A stretch of DNA of 62,119 nucleotides from Candidatus Desulfarcum epimagneticum (GCA_900659855.1 CAACVI010000007.1:1-62119); one strand, 5' to 3'; numbered from the stretch's first letter, positions 46,875 through 55,830 are shown. Notes: generated by a model not told the origin, from the sequence alone. Numbers and translations: made by a program.

Positions 46875-47382
46875 TAACTCTCAATTTTTGATTGATCAAT
46901 TCAAAGAAAAAATGCCTGAAGAGATAATTGAATCTTATGAAAGCAGGGAAGAAGAACAGAGAACCGGCAGGGCAGATTATTCTATAGGGGAAAATTATGA
47001 TTTTATAGAACGAAAAAAAGCGCCTGTATTTTTTCTTGAATCAAAATCGCCGGGAGAAAGGGCCATCTCTTTACAAAAATGGCAGGGCATTGTCGAAGAT
47101 GCCGGCGAAAATTTTTTTACGGCAAAGCTTATTAATCTGACTGAGAAGGGACATGATGAATGGGCCGAGATTTCTTATGATGAAATTACGGAAGAGGATA
47201 TCGGACTTATCCAGCCCGGCGCTTTTTTTTATTGGTCCATCGGCTATAACCATAGCGTCACCGGCCAGCGAAGAAGGTTTTCCGATATCCGTTTTAGGCG
47301 AATTCCGGTCTGGGGGGAAGAGGAGATAAACCTTTCCAAGAAGCAAGCAAAGGAAATCACCGATCTCATCGACTGGAAATGA
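46846..47382 (+). CDS. Unknown protein, second gene of the three-gene module
   Basis: A 178-residue, acidic protein with no family I can name. The ATG lies seven bases after GGAGAG within the previous gene, an overlap of 29 bases. It contains RADYSIGENYDFIERKKAP and a C-terminal GYNHSVTGQRRRFSDIRFRR that may be a small beta-rich domain. The coupling indicates co-production with its neighbours. Confidence 0.72.
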   Translation: MTTSMLMKNDNSQFLIDQFKEKMPEEIIESYESREEEQRTGRADYSIGENYDFIERKKAPVFFLESKSPGERAISLQKWQGIVEDAGENFFTAKLINLTEKGHDEWAEISYDEITEEDIGLIQPGAFFYWSIGYNHSVTGQRRRFSDIRFRRIPVWGEEEINLSKKQAKEITDLIDWK

Positions 47383-47383
47383 T

Positions 47384-48493
47384 TTGGGAAAAAAGCCTGA
47401 GCAAAATGAAATTGAAGTTTCGATTTTCGGCCCCGGGTATGGAGAGTGCGTCTTGTTGCATGTTGGGCGGGGAAACTGGATAATAGTGGATTCGTGTGTG
47501 TTCCCCGGCGATACCCGCCCGGCTCCACTGTTATATCTTGATAAAATGAATGTTGATTTTTCAAAGTCCGTAAAAGTTTTAGTGGCAACTCACTGGCATG
47601 ATGATCACATCAGGGGGCTTGGAGATATTTTCAAAGAATGTAAAGAATCGGTCTTTTTTTGTTCCGATGCATTAAGAGCAGATGAGTTTTGTCAACTGAT
47701 TCATATATATGGCGACAGCCTCATATCTGGAAATTCCGGCGTCAATGAATTCGGCATTATTCTAAAAGAAATGTCTGAAAGAAAAAAAAGAGGCGATCTG
47801 AATTCTAAACCTAAATTTGCTGTGGCGGACCGCCGTATCTGGAAAAACATTTTTAAGGATAAAGGCAGGGACATTGTCGCTTCCCTTTATTCATTATCCC
47901 CCTGTGATGACGCTATTCTGTCTTCTAAACTCGATATAAGAAAACTATTTCCACGCCAAGGCGAGAATCCAAGGGCTATTCCCGGGATATCGCCTAACCA
48001 GTCTTCAGTGGTTCTCTGGTTATCTTTTGCTGATATAAATATTCTTTTGGGCGCGGATTTGGAAGAAAAAGGAAATTCGCATAAAGGGTGGTCGGTAATC
48101 ATTGATTCTTGCACCCGACCGGAGGGAAAAGCAATTTTTTTTAAAATTCCGCATCATGGCTCAAAAAATGCTCACCATCCCAGAGTTTGGGAAGAGATGC
48201 TTGTTCATGATCCCATTGCTGTATTGACCCCTTTTTCAAGAGGCAAAGAATTACCAAGCAATGAAGATATCAAAAGAATCTGTTCAAACACATCAAGAGC
48301 TTACTCGACAGGCGCCCCTGGTTCAAAAAAAAGATTAAAAAGAAGGGGTTTCGTGGATAAAATGATTAAAGAAACCGTTGGAAAAATAAAAATGATCACA
48401 CCTTCGAGCGGGCATGTGCGTTTCAGAATGAAGCCGTCGAAATCTCATACAATTGAATTGTTCGGCGAAGCAAATTCACTATGCGGAAATTGA
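47384..48493 (+). CDS. ComEC-like MBL-fold hydrolase
   Basis: A 369-residue metallo-beta-lactamase-fold protein. The N-terminal FGPGYGECVLLHVG and the zinc motif ATHWHDDHIRGLGD, later NILLGADLEEKG and KIPHHGSKNAHHP, are typical of the ComEC/Rec2-related MBL group, but there are no membrane domains. Related stand-alone hydrolases often occur with small partner proteins in accessory DNA. The likely start is a TTG one base after the previous stop. Substrate (nucleic acid or nucleotide) is inference. Confidence 0.82.
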   Translation: MGKKPEQNEIEVSIFGPGYGECVLLHVGRGNWIIVDSCVFPGDTRPAPLLYLDKMNVDFSKSVKVLVATHWHDDHIRGLGDIFKECKESVFFCSDALRADEFCQLIHIYGDSLISGNSGVNEFGIILKEMSERKKRGDLNSKPKFAVADRRIWKNIFKDKGRDIVASLYSLSPCDDAILSSKLDIRKLFPRQGENPRAIPGISPNQSSVVLWLSFADINILLGADLEEKGNSHKGWSVIIDSCTRPEGKAIFFKIPHHGSKNAHHPRVWEEMLVHDPIAVLTPFSRGKELPSNEDIKRICSNTSRAYSTGAPGSKKRLKRRGFVDKMIKETVGKIKMITPSSGHVRFRMKPSKSHTIELFGEANSLCGN

Positions 48494-48496
48494 GGC

Positions 48497-48862
48497 GTGG
48501 CTCGCGGTTCTTTCCTATGGCCGGAAATGTTTGGTGAAATTTTATGTCGGCCATCTTTTGGCAAATCATTTGTGGAGGCCGGAGACCACTTCAATCCAAG
48601 TGAGAAAAAAGTCATGGATTTAAAAAAGCAGGACAAGATACGCCACACCATTCACACGGATGGGAGCGTCGTCCTGTCCCGGAAAAACCGTTCCGGGGAG
48701 GACCCGGTTCCGGCTGAATTTTTGACTTTTTTAGCCCATGACATCAAACGAAATCCTCAGAATGTCAAAGCTGTCGATCCCGGTTTGCCTGATCGGATCC
48801 GAAACCTGACGGCTGGTGTCGCCGTGGATATGGAAAGCCCCCTCCCTACCGTTTCCGGATGA
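48497..48862 (+). pseudogene. Decayed PrlF-type antitoxin
   Basis: The C-terminal two thirds (from about 48,614) read KIRHTIHTDGSVVLSR and then EFLTFLAHDIKRNPQNVKA...RIRNLTAGVAVDMESPLP. This is the PrlF/SohA antitoxin pattern. The N-terminal SpoVT/AbrB-like half is not in this frame; a weak match (RPETTSIQVRKK) lies just upstream in another frame, consistent with a frameshift. No YhaV-like toxin gene is present. Its 3' end overlaps znuB on the opposite strand by 17 bases. Confidence 0.55.
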
Positions 48863-49664
48863 AAAGAATGGCCCGCTCAAGGGCCAGGGACAGGAAAAAG
48901 GCCGCGCCCCCGACCATGATGACGGCGGCGCCGGAGGTGAGGTTGAACGTCCATGACAGCCACAGCCCCGCCACGATGAACAGGGCGCCCAGCAGGCTGG
49001 AGCCCGCCATCATCCCGGCCAGGGACTTGACCCGCTTTTCCATGATAAAGGGGGGAATGGTCAAAAGGGCGATGACCAGAATCAAACCCGTCACCCGGAT
49101 AATGAGAACCACGGTCGCCGAAAGCATGGCGATCATGATAAAATAAAGGACGCGGGTGGGCGCTCCCCGGATACCGGCGAATTCCTCGTCATAGGACAGG
49201 GCCAGCAGCTCCGGGTAATAGAAAAAGGCCAGAACGGCGATGAGGACCGTCGCCCCCCCCATGACCAGGATGTCCAACTGGGAAACCGCCAGAATGCTTC
49301 CGAAAAGATAGCCCATGAGATCGGCGTTGTAGCCGGGGGTCAAATCCGTCAAAATCACTCCCAGGGCCATTCCCACCGCCCATATCACGCCGATGACGGT
49401 GTCGGACCGGCCCCTGGCCCCGACGCTGACCCCGGCCATGACCATGGCGGCGGCCAGCGAAAATCCCATGGCCCCGGCCATGTAGGGCCATCCGAAATAA
49501 AGGGCCATGCCGATGCCGCCGTAAGCCGCGTGGGCCACGCCTCCCGAAAGAAACACAATGCGGTTCACCACCACAAGGGAGCCCATGATCCCGCATATGA
49601 TCCCGGCCAGAACCCCCGCCGCCAGGGCGTTTCGCATAAACTCAAACTCCAGAAAATCCATCAT
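48846..49664 (-). CDS. znuB: Zinc/metal ABC transporter permease (ZnuB)
   Basis: A 272-residue ABC-3 family permease with about eight membrane helices. It starts MMDFLEFEFMRNALAAGVLAG at 49664, where ATGA overlaps the znuC stop. FLSGGVAHAAYGGIG and LTIPPFIMEKRV are typical. It takes up zinc or manganese with ZnuC and ZnuA. The frame extends upstream but that part overlaps znuC and is not used. Confidence 0.9.
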   Translation of the reverse strand: MMDFLEFEFMRNALAAGVLAGIICGIMGSLVVVNRIVFLSGGVAHAAYGGIGMALYFGWPYMAGAMGFSLAAAMVMAGVSVGARGRSDTVIGVIWAVGMALGVILTDLTPGYNADLMGYLFGSILAVSQLDILVMGGATVLIAVLAFFYYPELLALSYDEEFAGIRGAPTRVLYFIMIAMLSATVVLIIRVTGLILVIALLTIPPFIMEKRVKSLAGMMAGSSLLGALFIVAGLWLSWTFNLTSGAAVIMVGGAAFFLSLALERAILFIRKR

Positions 49665-50449
49665 GGCGTCCCGTCCACCCCCTGTTTCTTCGGAGCCCGG
49701 CGGCGAAGCCCGTGGACGATCAGGTCCACCGGGCAGATGTCTTCCGGGGAGTCGGGGTACATGCACGCCATCATTTCTTCCGTGATCTCCGCATGCTCAT
49801 GGCGGTGGAGGGTTTTGTTGACGCAGGCCACGGATTTCACGTGGGCGGATATCTCCACAAGATCGTGGCCGGCCATCAGGATGCTGATCTCCTGGTTGAT
49901 TTCTTTGAGCAGCCGAAAAAAATCGTTCCGGGCCCGGGCGTCTATGGCGGCCGTGGGCTCGTCCAGAAGCAGAAGCCCGGGGCTGGAGAAAAGGGCCCGG
50001 GCGATAAGCACGCGCTGACGCTGACCCCCGGAAAGATCGCCGATTTTTTTCAACGCGAACTCAGCCATGCCCATCCGGTCCAGGGACTCAAGCGCCCCCC
50101 GCCGGGTCTTTCCGGCGTTTTTAAAACGTCTCCCGCGAGTCCCCAGCGCCCCCATCATGACCACGTCCAGGGCGGTGATGGGGAAATCCCGGTTGATGTG
50201 AACGTCCTGGGGCACATACCCGACCTGGCGGACGGCTTTGGAAGGGGCGGTCCCCATGACCCGGATCGTCCCCCGGTCCGGTTTCAAAAGGCCCAGGATC
50301 AGCTTGATCAAAGTGGTTTTTCCCCCCCCGTTGGGCCCGATCATGGCCACGAAATCCCCCTTTCGGATTTCCATGTCCGCGTCTTGAATGACGCGCCGGC
50401 CCCGGTATCCGAAAGAGACGTTTTTCATCTCCACCACCAGGGGCGTCAT
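49661..50449 (-). CDS. znuC: Zinc/metal ABC transporter ATPase (ZnuC)
   Basis: A 262-residue ABC ATPase. Walker A is IGPNGGGKTTLIK, the signature is LSGGQRQRVLIARAL and Walker B is LLLLDEPTAAID. The C-terminal HEHAEI and CMYPDSPEDICP region may sense or bind metal. It overlaps both znuA and znuB by four bases, an operon with translational coupling. Confidence 0.93.
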   Translation of the reverse strand: MTPLVVEMKNVSFGYRGRRVIQDADMEIRKGDFVAMIGPNGGGKTTLIKLILGLLKPDRGTIRVMGTAPSKAVRQVGYVPQDVHINRDFPITALDVVMMGALGTRGRRFKNAGKTRRGALESLDRMGMAEFALKKIGDLSGGQRQRVLIARALFSSPGLLLLDEPTAAIDARARNDFFRLLKEINQEISILMAGHDLVEISAHVKSVACVNKTLHRHEHAEITEEMMACMYPDSPEDICPVDLIVHGLRRRAPKKQGVDGTP

Positions 50450-51429
50450 TTCGGGCTCTCCTCCCGGGCCGCCTGTTGAAATTTCGCCGCTGTCTCACGC
50501 ATATTTTGAAACCAGTTTTCGGCCAGGGGGTCGGCGAAGACCACCCGCGCCCCGATCTCCCGGGCGACGCGCTCCGCGCTTTTTGATGAAAACTGGGGCT
50601 GGGCGAAAATGACTTTGACTCCCATCCGTCCGGCCTTAAGGATCAGCTGTTTAAGCTGGGGGGCCTTGGGCTCCTTTCCCTCCACCTCCACAGGGATCTG
50701 TCTCAATCCGTAGGCCCGGGCAAAATAGCCCCAGGATGGGTGAAAGACCATAAAGCCCATCCCGGTCGATTTTTTGAATATTTTTCGAAAATCGGCGTCC
50801 AGCTCTTCCAGGCGTTTGATGAAGGCGGCGGCGTTTTTTTCATAAAAAGGACGGCGCCCCGGGTCCATTTCCCCAAGCGCCGCCAGGATGTGTCGCGCCT
50901 GCTTCGCCACCAGGGGAGGGGAGGTCCAGATGTGGGGGTCCATCAGGACGCCCGGGGCCCCGCTCTCATGGTCATGGCCATGATGATGGTCATGAAAAAC
51001 GTCCATGGGTTTTTTTTCAACGCCGGCGGATGTGTCCACAATCCGCATGTCCGGGTTGGAGGCCGCTATTTTTTTCAGCCAGATTTTTTCAAAGGGAACG
51101 CCGATGGCAAAATAAATTTTGGCCTTTGACAGCGCCGCCATCTGGCGGGGCCGGGGCTCATAGGTGGCCGGGCTCGCCCCGGGGGGCGCCATGATCCGGA
51201 CATCCAGCGTGTCGGCGGCGATCCGGCGGACAAAATATCGCTGGGGCGCGACGCTGACAAACACCACCGGCTTTTCGGACCCGGTTCCGGACCGGGCCTC
51301 GTCCGGAGATGGGAAAAGGCAAAGACCGGCCATGGCCGAAGCGGCCATAAAGACCCGCGCCGCCGGAAGGAAAACCCTGGAAAAGGGCCGCGCCATGCCC
51401 GGAGCGCGCGCTTTTCTCAAAACAGACAT
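50446..51429 (-). CDS. znuA: Zinc-binding periplasmic protein (ZnuA)
   Basis: A 327-residue cluster A-1 metal receptor. A signal peptide is present at the N-terminus (FMAASAMAGLCLF). A histidine-rich loop HDHHHGHDHESG lies near residue 145 and MDPHIWTSP follows with a metal-binding histidine. The histidine loop favours zinc over manganese. It is the first gene of the znuACB operon; no Zur gene is close by. Confidence 0.93.
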   Translation of the reverse strand: MSVLRKARAPGMARPFSRVFLPAARVFMAASAMAGLCLFPSPDEARSGTGSEKPVVFVSVAPQRYFVRRIAADTLDVRIMAPPGASPATYEPRPRQMAALSKAKIYFAIGVPFEKIWLKKIAASNPDMRIVDTSAGVEKKPMDVFHDHHHGHDHESGAPGVLMDPHIWTSPPLVAKQARHILAALGEMDPGRRPFYEKNAAAFIKRLEELDADFRKIFKKSTGMGFMVFHPSWGYFARAYGLRQIPVEVEGKEPKAPQLKQLILKAGRMGVKVIFAQPQFSSKSAERVAREIGARVVFADPLAENWFQNMRETAAKFQQAAREESPK

Positions 51430-51434
51430 GGGCG

Positions 51435-51893
51435 CTAAATCCTTTTGATGAGGTTGATGAAATTACTTTGGGAAAAATCAAGGGTTTTAAAAAACGACAG
51501 GAGGTCCGGGGTGTCCCACCTCACGGACGTGTAAACATCCATGATATGGTTTTGTCTGGAATATTCAAATATCTTTTCCGCCAGGGCCTCCCCGATGCCC
51601 TGGCCCATGCGGTCGGGCATGACGCCCAGGTTGGCGATCCAGACGCTTTGTTTGAGGCCGAAACCCCCGGCCAGCACATAGGCGATCATGTATCCCACGA
51701 TTTTGCCTTCCAGATGGGCCACAAAACTGGCGTCGCCGGTTTTCTTGGCCTGGCGGACAATCTGAACGAAATCCGTCTCCCGGGGTCTGCGAACGATTTT
51801 TTCGTGTATGTCGGCGATTTCCCCGGCGTCTTCCAGCCTTAGTTTCCTGATGTCTATACGGTCCATAGCAAAACCCGATCTCTGAGCGATCAA
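51435..51893 (-). CDS. GNAT-family N-acetyltransferase
   Basis: A 152-residue acetyltransferase. IDIRKLRLEDAGEIADIH opens the domain and NLGVMPDRMGQGIGEALAEKIFEYS carries the acetyl-CoA loop (DRMGQGIGEA). The TTG at 51893 overlaps the stop of the DUF2080 gene (TTGA) and has AGGA upstream; an internal ATG at 51866 is an alternative. Substrate unknown. It ends 5 bases before znuA on the same strand. Confidence 0.85.
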   Translation of the reverse strand: MIAQRSGFAMDRIDIRKLRLEDAGEIADIHEKIVRRPRETDFVQIVRQAKKTGDASFVAHLEGKIVGYMIAYVLAGGFGLKQSVWIANLGVMPDRMGQGIGEALAEKIFEYSRQNHIMDVYTSVRWDTPDLLSFFKTLDFSQSNFINLIKRI

Positions 51894-52075
51894 TTCATCC
51901 TGATGATTTTAACCTGGCTGCCCACCCAGTTGGGGGGCAGGTACACCCTCCCGCTGTTTCCGCTGGATTTGACTTTCTTTTCGATCATTTCCTCTCCATA
52001 GATTTCAAACTTCACTTTCATCCTTGTCAAATCCGGTTTGGAATCATCGGCGCTTTTTTTCTCTTTTGTCGTCAA
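51890..52075 (-). CDS. DUF2080-like small protein
   Basis: A 61-residue protein with KVKSSGNSGRVYLPPNWVGSQ and KIIRMN, the pattern of DUF2080, annotated as transposon-encoded in archaea. The fold resembles an AbrB-like DNA-binding swapped hairpin. No transposon is visible around it. It is coupled to the GNAT gene by a 4-base overlap, so a regulator or antitoxin-like role with the acetyltransferase is possible but unproven. Confidence 0.7.
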   Translation of the reverse strand: MTTKEKKSADDSKPDLTRMKVKFEIYGEEMIEKKVKSSGNSGRVYLPPNWVGSQVKIIRMN

Positions 52076-52330
52076 TTTTAAAGCCTCTTTAAATGGCGTC
52101 GCAATGTGAAAACCAAACTTGTTTTATACCATTGGACCTGAAACGGGTCAAGGCGTTTTTGAATGGGCGTCATTCGACGCGTCGGTTCCGGACCGCAAGA
52201 CTTATTTTGCCTTGACCCCGGGGCCCTGATTTGATATTTTCCGCGATGTTTTTTATTTGACCGTCAATTCAAACACACCGACCAGACATATGAGCCAAAC
52301 ATATGAATGGGTCCCATGAAAGGAGAGCGC

Positions 52331-53125
52331 ATGGCGTATCAGAACATTATTTTTGAAATGGACGGGGATGTGGCGTTCATCACCTTTAACCGGCCCAAGG
52401 CCCTCAACGCCTTGAACAGCGCGCTTCTGGGCGAATTTTCACAGGCCCTCGATGAGATAAGCGAAAACGAAAAGGCCCGGGCGCTGGTTTTGACGGGCTC
52501 CGGGGACAAGGCCTTTGTGGCCGGGGCCGACATCAAGGAGATCAACACCCTGGACCCCTTGAGCGCCAAGCTTTTCGCCAAAAAGGGCCAGGACATCATC
52601 GCCCGGCTGGGGGAGTCGCCCATTCCCGTCATCGCGGCGGTCAACGGCTTCGCCCTGGGGGGCGGCACGGAGATCGCCCTTGGGTGCGATTTCATTTACG
52701 CCTCTCAAAAGGCGGTGTTCGGCCTTCCGGAAATCACCCTGGGCATTATCCCGGGATTCGGCGGCACCCAGCGGCTGGCCAGGCTCATCGGCCCCAATAT
52801 GGCCCGGGAGATGGTTTTCACCGGAAAGATGATTCAGGCGGACGAGGCCAAAGAGCTGGGCATTGTCAACAAGGTGTGCTCCGAGGTGTCATTGATGGAG
52901 GAGGTGAAAAAAACCGCCCAAAAGATCGCCTCCATGGGCCGGGTGTCCCTCCGGGAGGCCAAGCAGGCCCTCAACCGGGGCCTGAGCGTGGATCTGCCCA
53001 CCGGCTGTCTCATTGAAAATGACGCCTTCGCCATCTGCGTGACCAGCGAGGATTTCAAAGAAGGCACGGACGCGTTTATTGAAAAGCGGAAACCTTCTTT
53101 TAAGGGAAAACTCAACCGGCAATAA
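52331..53125 (+). CDS. Enoyl-CoA hydratase / crotonase
   Basis: A 264-residue crotonase-fold enzyme. The CoA-binding oxyanion motifs are KAFVAGADIKEI and NGFALGGGTEIALGCD. The catalytic glutamates are in GLPEITLGIIPGFGGTQRL. It hydrates trans-2-enoyl-CoA in fatty-acid or butyrate metabolism. The ATG at 52331 behind AAAGGAGAG is used. It stands alone; the 255-base gap upstream holds no gene. Confidence 0.94.
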   Translation: MAYQNIIFEMDGDVAFITFNRPKALNALNSALLGEFSQALDEISENEKARALVLTGSGDKAFVAGADIKEINTLDPLSAKLFAKKGQDIIARLGESPIPVIAAVNGFALGGGTEIALGCDFIYASQKAVFGLPEITLGIIPGFGGTQRLARLIGPNMAREMVFTGKMIQADEAKELGIVNKVCSEVSLMEEVKKTAQKIASMGRVSLREAKQALNRGLSVDLPTGCLIENDAFAICVTSEDFKEGTDAFIEKRKPSFKGKLNRQ

Positions 53126-53160
53126 CGATGGCGGCATCCTAAACAAAAGGCCTTCCAAAA

Positions 53161-53397
53161 ATGTCCGACAAAAAACCTCTTTTTCAGACCCTTTGGGGCG
53201 CCGCCCTTTTGCTGGCGGGCCTTGGGGTGTTTTACCGCACCCCCCAGATCATGCCGAAGATATCAGAGTTTGAGACCGATTCCTTTGAGCTGGGGTTCAT
53301 CCGACTGTGTTTTTATATCATGGGCGTGATACTGGTCGGGGGCGGGATCAAAAAGATCCTGGCCAACCGGAAAAAAATTCTGGGGCGAAAGGACTGA
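53161..53397 (+). CDS. Small two-helix membrane protein, unknown
   Basis: A 78-residue protein with two hydrophobic helices (LWGAALLLAGLGVFYR and IRLCFYIMGVILVGGGI) and a basic C-terminus. No family recognised. It lies 36 bases after the enoyl-CoA hydratase, before a strong terminator, so it is probably the second gene of that transcript. Confidence 0.7.
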   Translation: MSDKKPLFQTLWGAALLLAGLGVFYRTPQIMPKISEFETDSFELGFIRLCFYIMGVILVGGGIKKILANRKKILGRKD

Positions 53398-53438
53398 TCT
53401 TTTCGGCTCAGCCCCCTGTCCCTATTCATGCATTCAAG

Positions 53439-53466
53439 AGGCGCCGGGAATTTCGGCGCCTTTTTC
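53439..53466 (+). terminator. Rho-independent terminator
   Basis: AGGCGCC pairs with GGCGCCT around GGGAATTTC, followed by TTTTTCTTTTTT. It ends the enoyl-CoA hydratase transcript. Confidence 0.85.
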
Positions 53467-53560
53467 TTTTTTGATTCCCCCAGGCGTCGCCCGCTGTGAC
53501 TATTTTTACTTTTTTGTCTTTATTTTCCATTGACCTTCCTGAAGTCCTGCGACTATACAT

Positions 53561-53595
53561 CATCTAAAAAATAAAATTCGTTTATTTTTTAGATG
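53561..53595. repeat. Perfect 15-bp inverted repeat before gspE
   Basis: CATCTAAAAAATAAA (53561-53575) and its exact reverse complement (53581-53595) flank ATTCG. It lies 27 bases upstream of the chosen gspE start. It could be an operator, a cruciform or an mRNA hairpin in the leader. Confidence 0.75.
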
Positions 53596-53622
53596 AAACC
53601 CAAACACAGGAGGGCGATTCAA

Positions 53623-55392
53623 ATGAGCGTCCATGGAAGGGATTTGGGCGGCGTTTCGGACGGCCTTGAAAAAAGGCATGGCAAGTTCGCCGGTCTGCTG
53701 GAGCGGGGGCTTTTGTCGCCCGAACAGTTTGATCGGGCCGAGACGCTTTCAAAAGGGAACCAGGAGCCTTTGGAGACCACGCTTCTCAAACGCTTTGACA
53801 TTCCCAAAAAAGAGATCGGGCGCTCATTCAGCCATTTTTTCAACGCGCCTTTTGTCCCCTACCAGCCCCGGCGCCCCGTCCCCGAAGATCTCATGCGGGG
53901 ACTGGCGGCGCCCTTTTTGCGCGGCCGTGTGTGGGTTCCTTTGGGAATGGAGGCCGGAAAGGTGGAGATCGCCACGGACAACCCCGGCGATCTGGAAAAA
54001 ATCAATGAGATCCGGGCGCTTTTTCCCGGCCGGGAGCTTCAGATCCGCGTGGCCTTCCGGGAGGATGTTTTAAATTTCATCTCCCTTTTCACACGGAAAG
54101 AGCCGCTGATGGCCGAAATTGATGAAATCATCGAGCGGCTTGAAAGCGAGGCGGAGGATGACGAGCCCGATTCCGAGCCCGACGAGGAGGACGGGACCGT
54201 GGTGCAGCTGGTGAACAAGATCGTTTTGGACGCCCATTCCCGGAACGCGTCGGACATCCACATTGAGCCCCAGCCCGGGAAAAAGAACGTCCGGGTCCGG
54301 CTCCGGGTGGACGGAATCTGCCAGGTGTACCCGGGCATTCCATACAGCTACAAAAGAGCGGTGGTTTCCAGGATCAAAATCATGTCCGATCTGGACATCG
54401 CGGAGAGAAGAAAGCCCCAGGACGGAAAAATCCGGTTTAAAAAATTCGGGGGAAAAGACATTGAGCTGCGGGTGGCCACCCTTCCCACCCAGGGCGGAAT
54501 GGAAGACGTGGTCCTGCGGATTCTTCCCGCCGGGGAGCCCATGCCCCTTGACCGGCTGGGCTTTTCAAAACGAAATCGCCGGTCTTTTGTCCGGGCGGTG
54601 GAGCGCCCCCACGGGCTGATTTTTGTCTGCGGCCCCACAGGGTCGGGAAAGACCGCCACCCTTCATTCCGCGCTGGGGCATATCAACCGGACCGAAAAAA
54701 AAATATGGACGGCCGAAGACCCGGTGGAAATCACCCAGCCGGGTTTGCGGCAGATGCAGGTCAATCCCAAAATCGGGCTGACCTTCGCCGCCGCCATGCG
54801 CTCGTTTCTCCGGGCCGACCCGGATGTCATCATGGTGGGGGAAATGCGCGACCGTGAAACCACCCGAATCGGCATCGAAGCCTCTTTGACCGGCCACCTG
54901 GTGCTGTCCACGCTGCACACCAACAACGCCCCGGAAAGCATTTCCCGGCTTTTAGACATGGGCATGGACCCCTTCAACTTCGCCGACACCATCCTTTGCA
55001 TACTGGCCCAGCGTCTGATTCTCACCCTTTGCCCGGCCTGCAAGGCGCCCTACCGCCCCTCGCGGGCGGAGCGAGATGAGCTGGCCCGGGAATACGGCCG
55101 GGAGGCGTTCGCCCCAAAATCGGGCGCGTCCTTTGAAAAAGACCGCCCCCTTTTCCGGCCCCGGGGATGCGGGTCATGCGGCGGGACGGGATACCGGGGC
55201 CGAATGGCCGTCCATGAGCTGATGACGGGAACCGATGAGATCAAACGCCTCATCCGAAAATCCGCCACCGCCGAAAAAATAAGGACACAGGCGAAAAAAG
55301 ACGGCATGACCACCCTCAGGCAGGACGGGATCGAAAAAATCCTGGCCGGCCATTGCGATCTGGCCAGCGTGCGAAAGGTGTGCGTGGAGTAA
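53623..55392 (+). CDS. GspE/PilB-family secretion or pilus ATPase
   Basis: A 589-residue type II secretion/type IV pilus assembly ATPase. An N-terminal MshEN-like domain is followed by SRNASDIHIEPQ, Walker A GPTGSGKTATLH, LRADPDVIMVGEMRDRET, and a zinc-binding CPAC...CGSCGGTGYRGR near the C-terminus. The ATG at 53623 behind AGGAGGG is preferred to 53593. No other gsp or pil gene is adjacent, so the machine it drives is elsewhere. Confidence 0.93.
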   Translation: MSVHGRDLGGVSDGLEKRHGKFAGLLERGLLSPEQFDRAETLSKGNQEPLETTLLKRFDIPKKEIGRSFSHFFNAPFVPYQPRRPVPEDLMRGLAAPFLRGRVWVPLGMEAGKVEIATDNPGDLEKINEIRALFPGRELQIRVAFREDVLNFISLFTRKEPLMAEIDEIIERLESEAEDDEPDSEPDEEDGTVVQLVNKIVLDAHSRNASDIHIEPQPGKKNVRVRLRVDGICQVYPGIPYSYKRAVVSRIKIMSDLDIAERRKPQDGKIRFKKFGGKDIELRVATLPTQGGMEDVVLRILPAGEPMPLDRLGFSKRNRRSFVRAVERPHGLIFVCGPTGSGKTATLHSALGHINRTEKKIWTAEDPVEITQPGLRQMQVNPKIGLTFAAAMRSFLRADPDVIMVGEMRDRETTRIGIEASLTGHLVLSTLHTNNAPESISRLLDMGMDPFNFADTILCILAQRLILTLCPACKAPYRPSRAERDELAREYGREAFAPKSGASFEKDRPLFRPRGCGSCGGTGYRGRMAVHELMTGTDEIKRLIRKSATAEKIRTQAKKDGMTTLRQDGIEKILAGHCDLASVRKVCVE

Positions 55393-55494
55393 GATTTTTT
55401 TCTTTGATTTTTCCGCCGGCCGGGCTATACAGGAACAGGCCGGAAAGAATGAAAATCAATCCAACGACATCGTAAAAAAAAGAGGGAGGGGTTC

Positions 55495-55830
55495 ATGGGC
55501 GATCATTACTACAGCAAAAAAGACCTGGCGGATTTTCCCAACATCGGAGAGCAGGCCTCTGAGCTGGGGGAAAAATTTTTCGACTACTACGGCTCGGCCA
55601 CCTCGGCCGGGAAGCTGTCCGAAAGGGAAAAAACCCTCATCGCCCTGGCGGTGTCCATCACCCAGCATTGCCCCTACTGTATTGACGCCTACACCGTCAA
55701 ATGCCTGTCCATGGGCATTTCCGCCGATGAAATGATGGAGGCGGCCCATGTGGGCGCGTCCATGCTGGCCGGGGTGGCCCTGGCCCATTCCACCCAGATG
55801 AGAAAAATCATCAAAAAGAAGGAAATGTGA
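55495..55830 (+). CDS. CMD/AhpD-like protein of the arsenosugar cluster
   Basis: A 111-residue carboxymuconolactone-decarboxylase/AhpD-fold protein with the redox motif HCPYC in ITQHCPYCIDAYTVK. It belongs to the peroxidase-like group found directly before ArsS-type radical SAM genes. Some members have selenocysteine at the second position of this motif; here it is a normal TGT cysteine codon. It overlaps the next gene by 4 bases (ATGA). Confidence 0.85.
   Translation: MGDHYYSKKDLADFPNIGEQASELGEKFFDYYGSATSAGKLSEREKTLIALAVSITQHCPYCIDAYTVKCLSMGISADEMMEAAHVGASMLAGVALAHSTQMRKIIKKKEM

Noticed and set aside
48614-48862. Intact antitoxin gene starting at the internal ATG at 48614
   Set aside because: This start would omit the AbrB-like DNA-binding half that PrlF proteins need, so a decayed gene is more likely.
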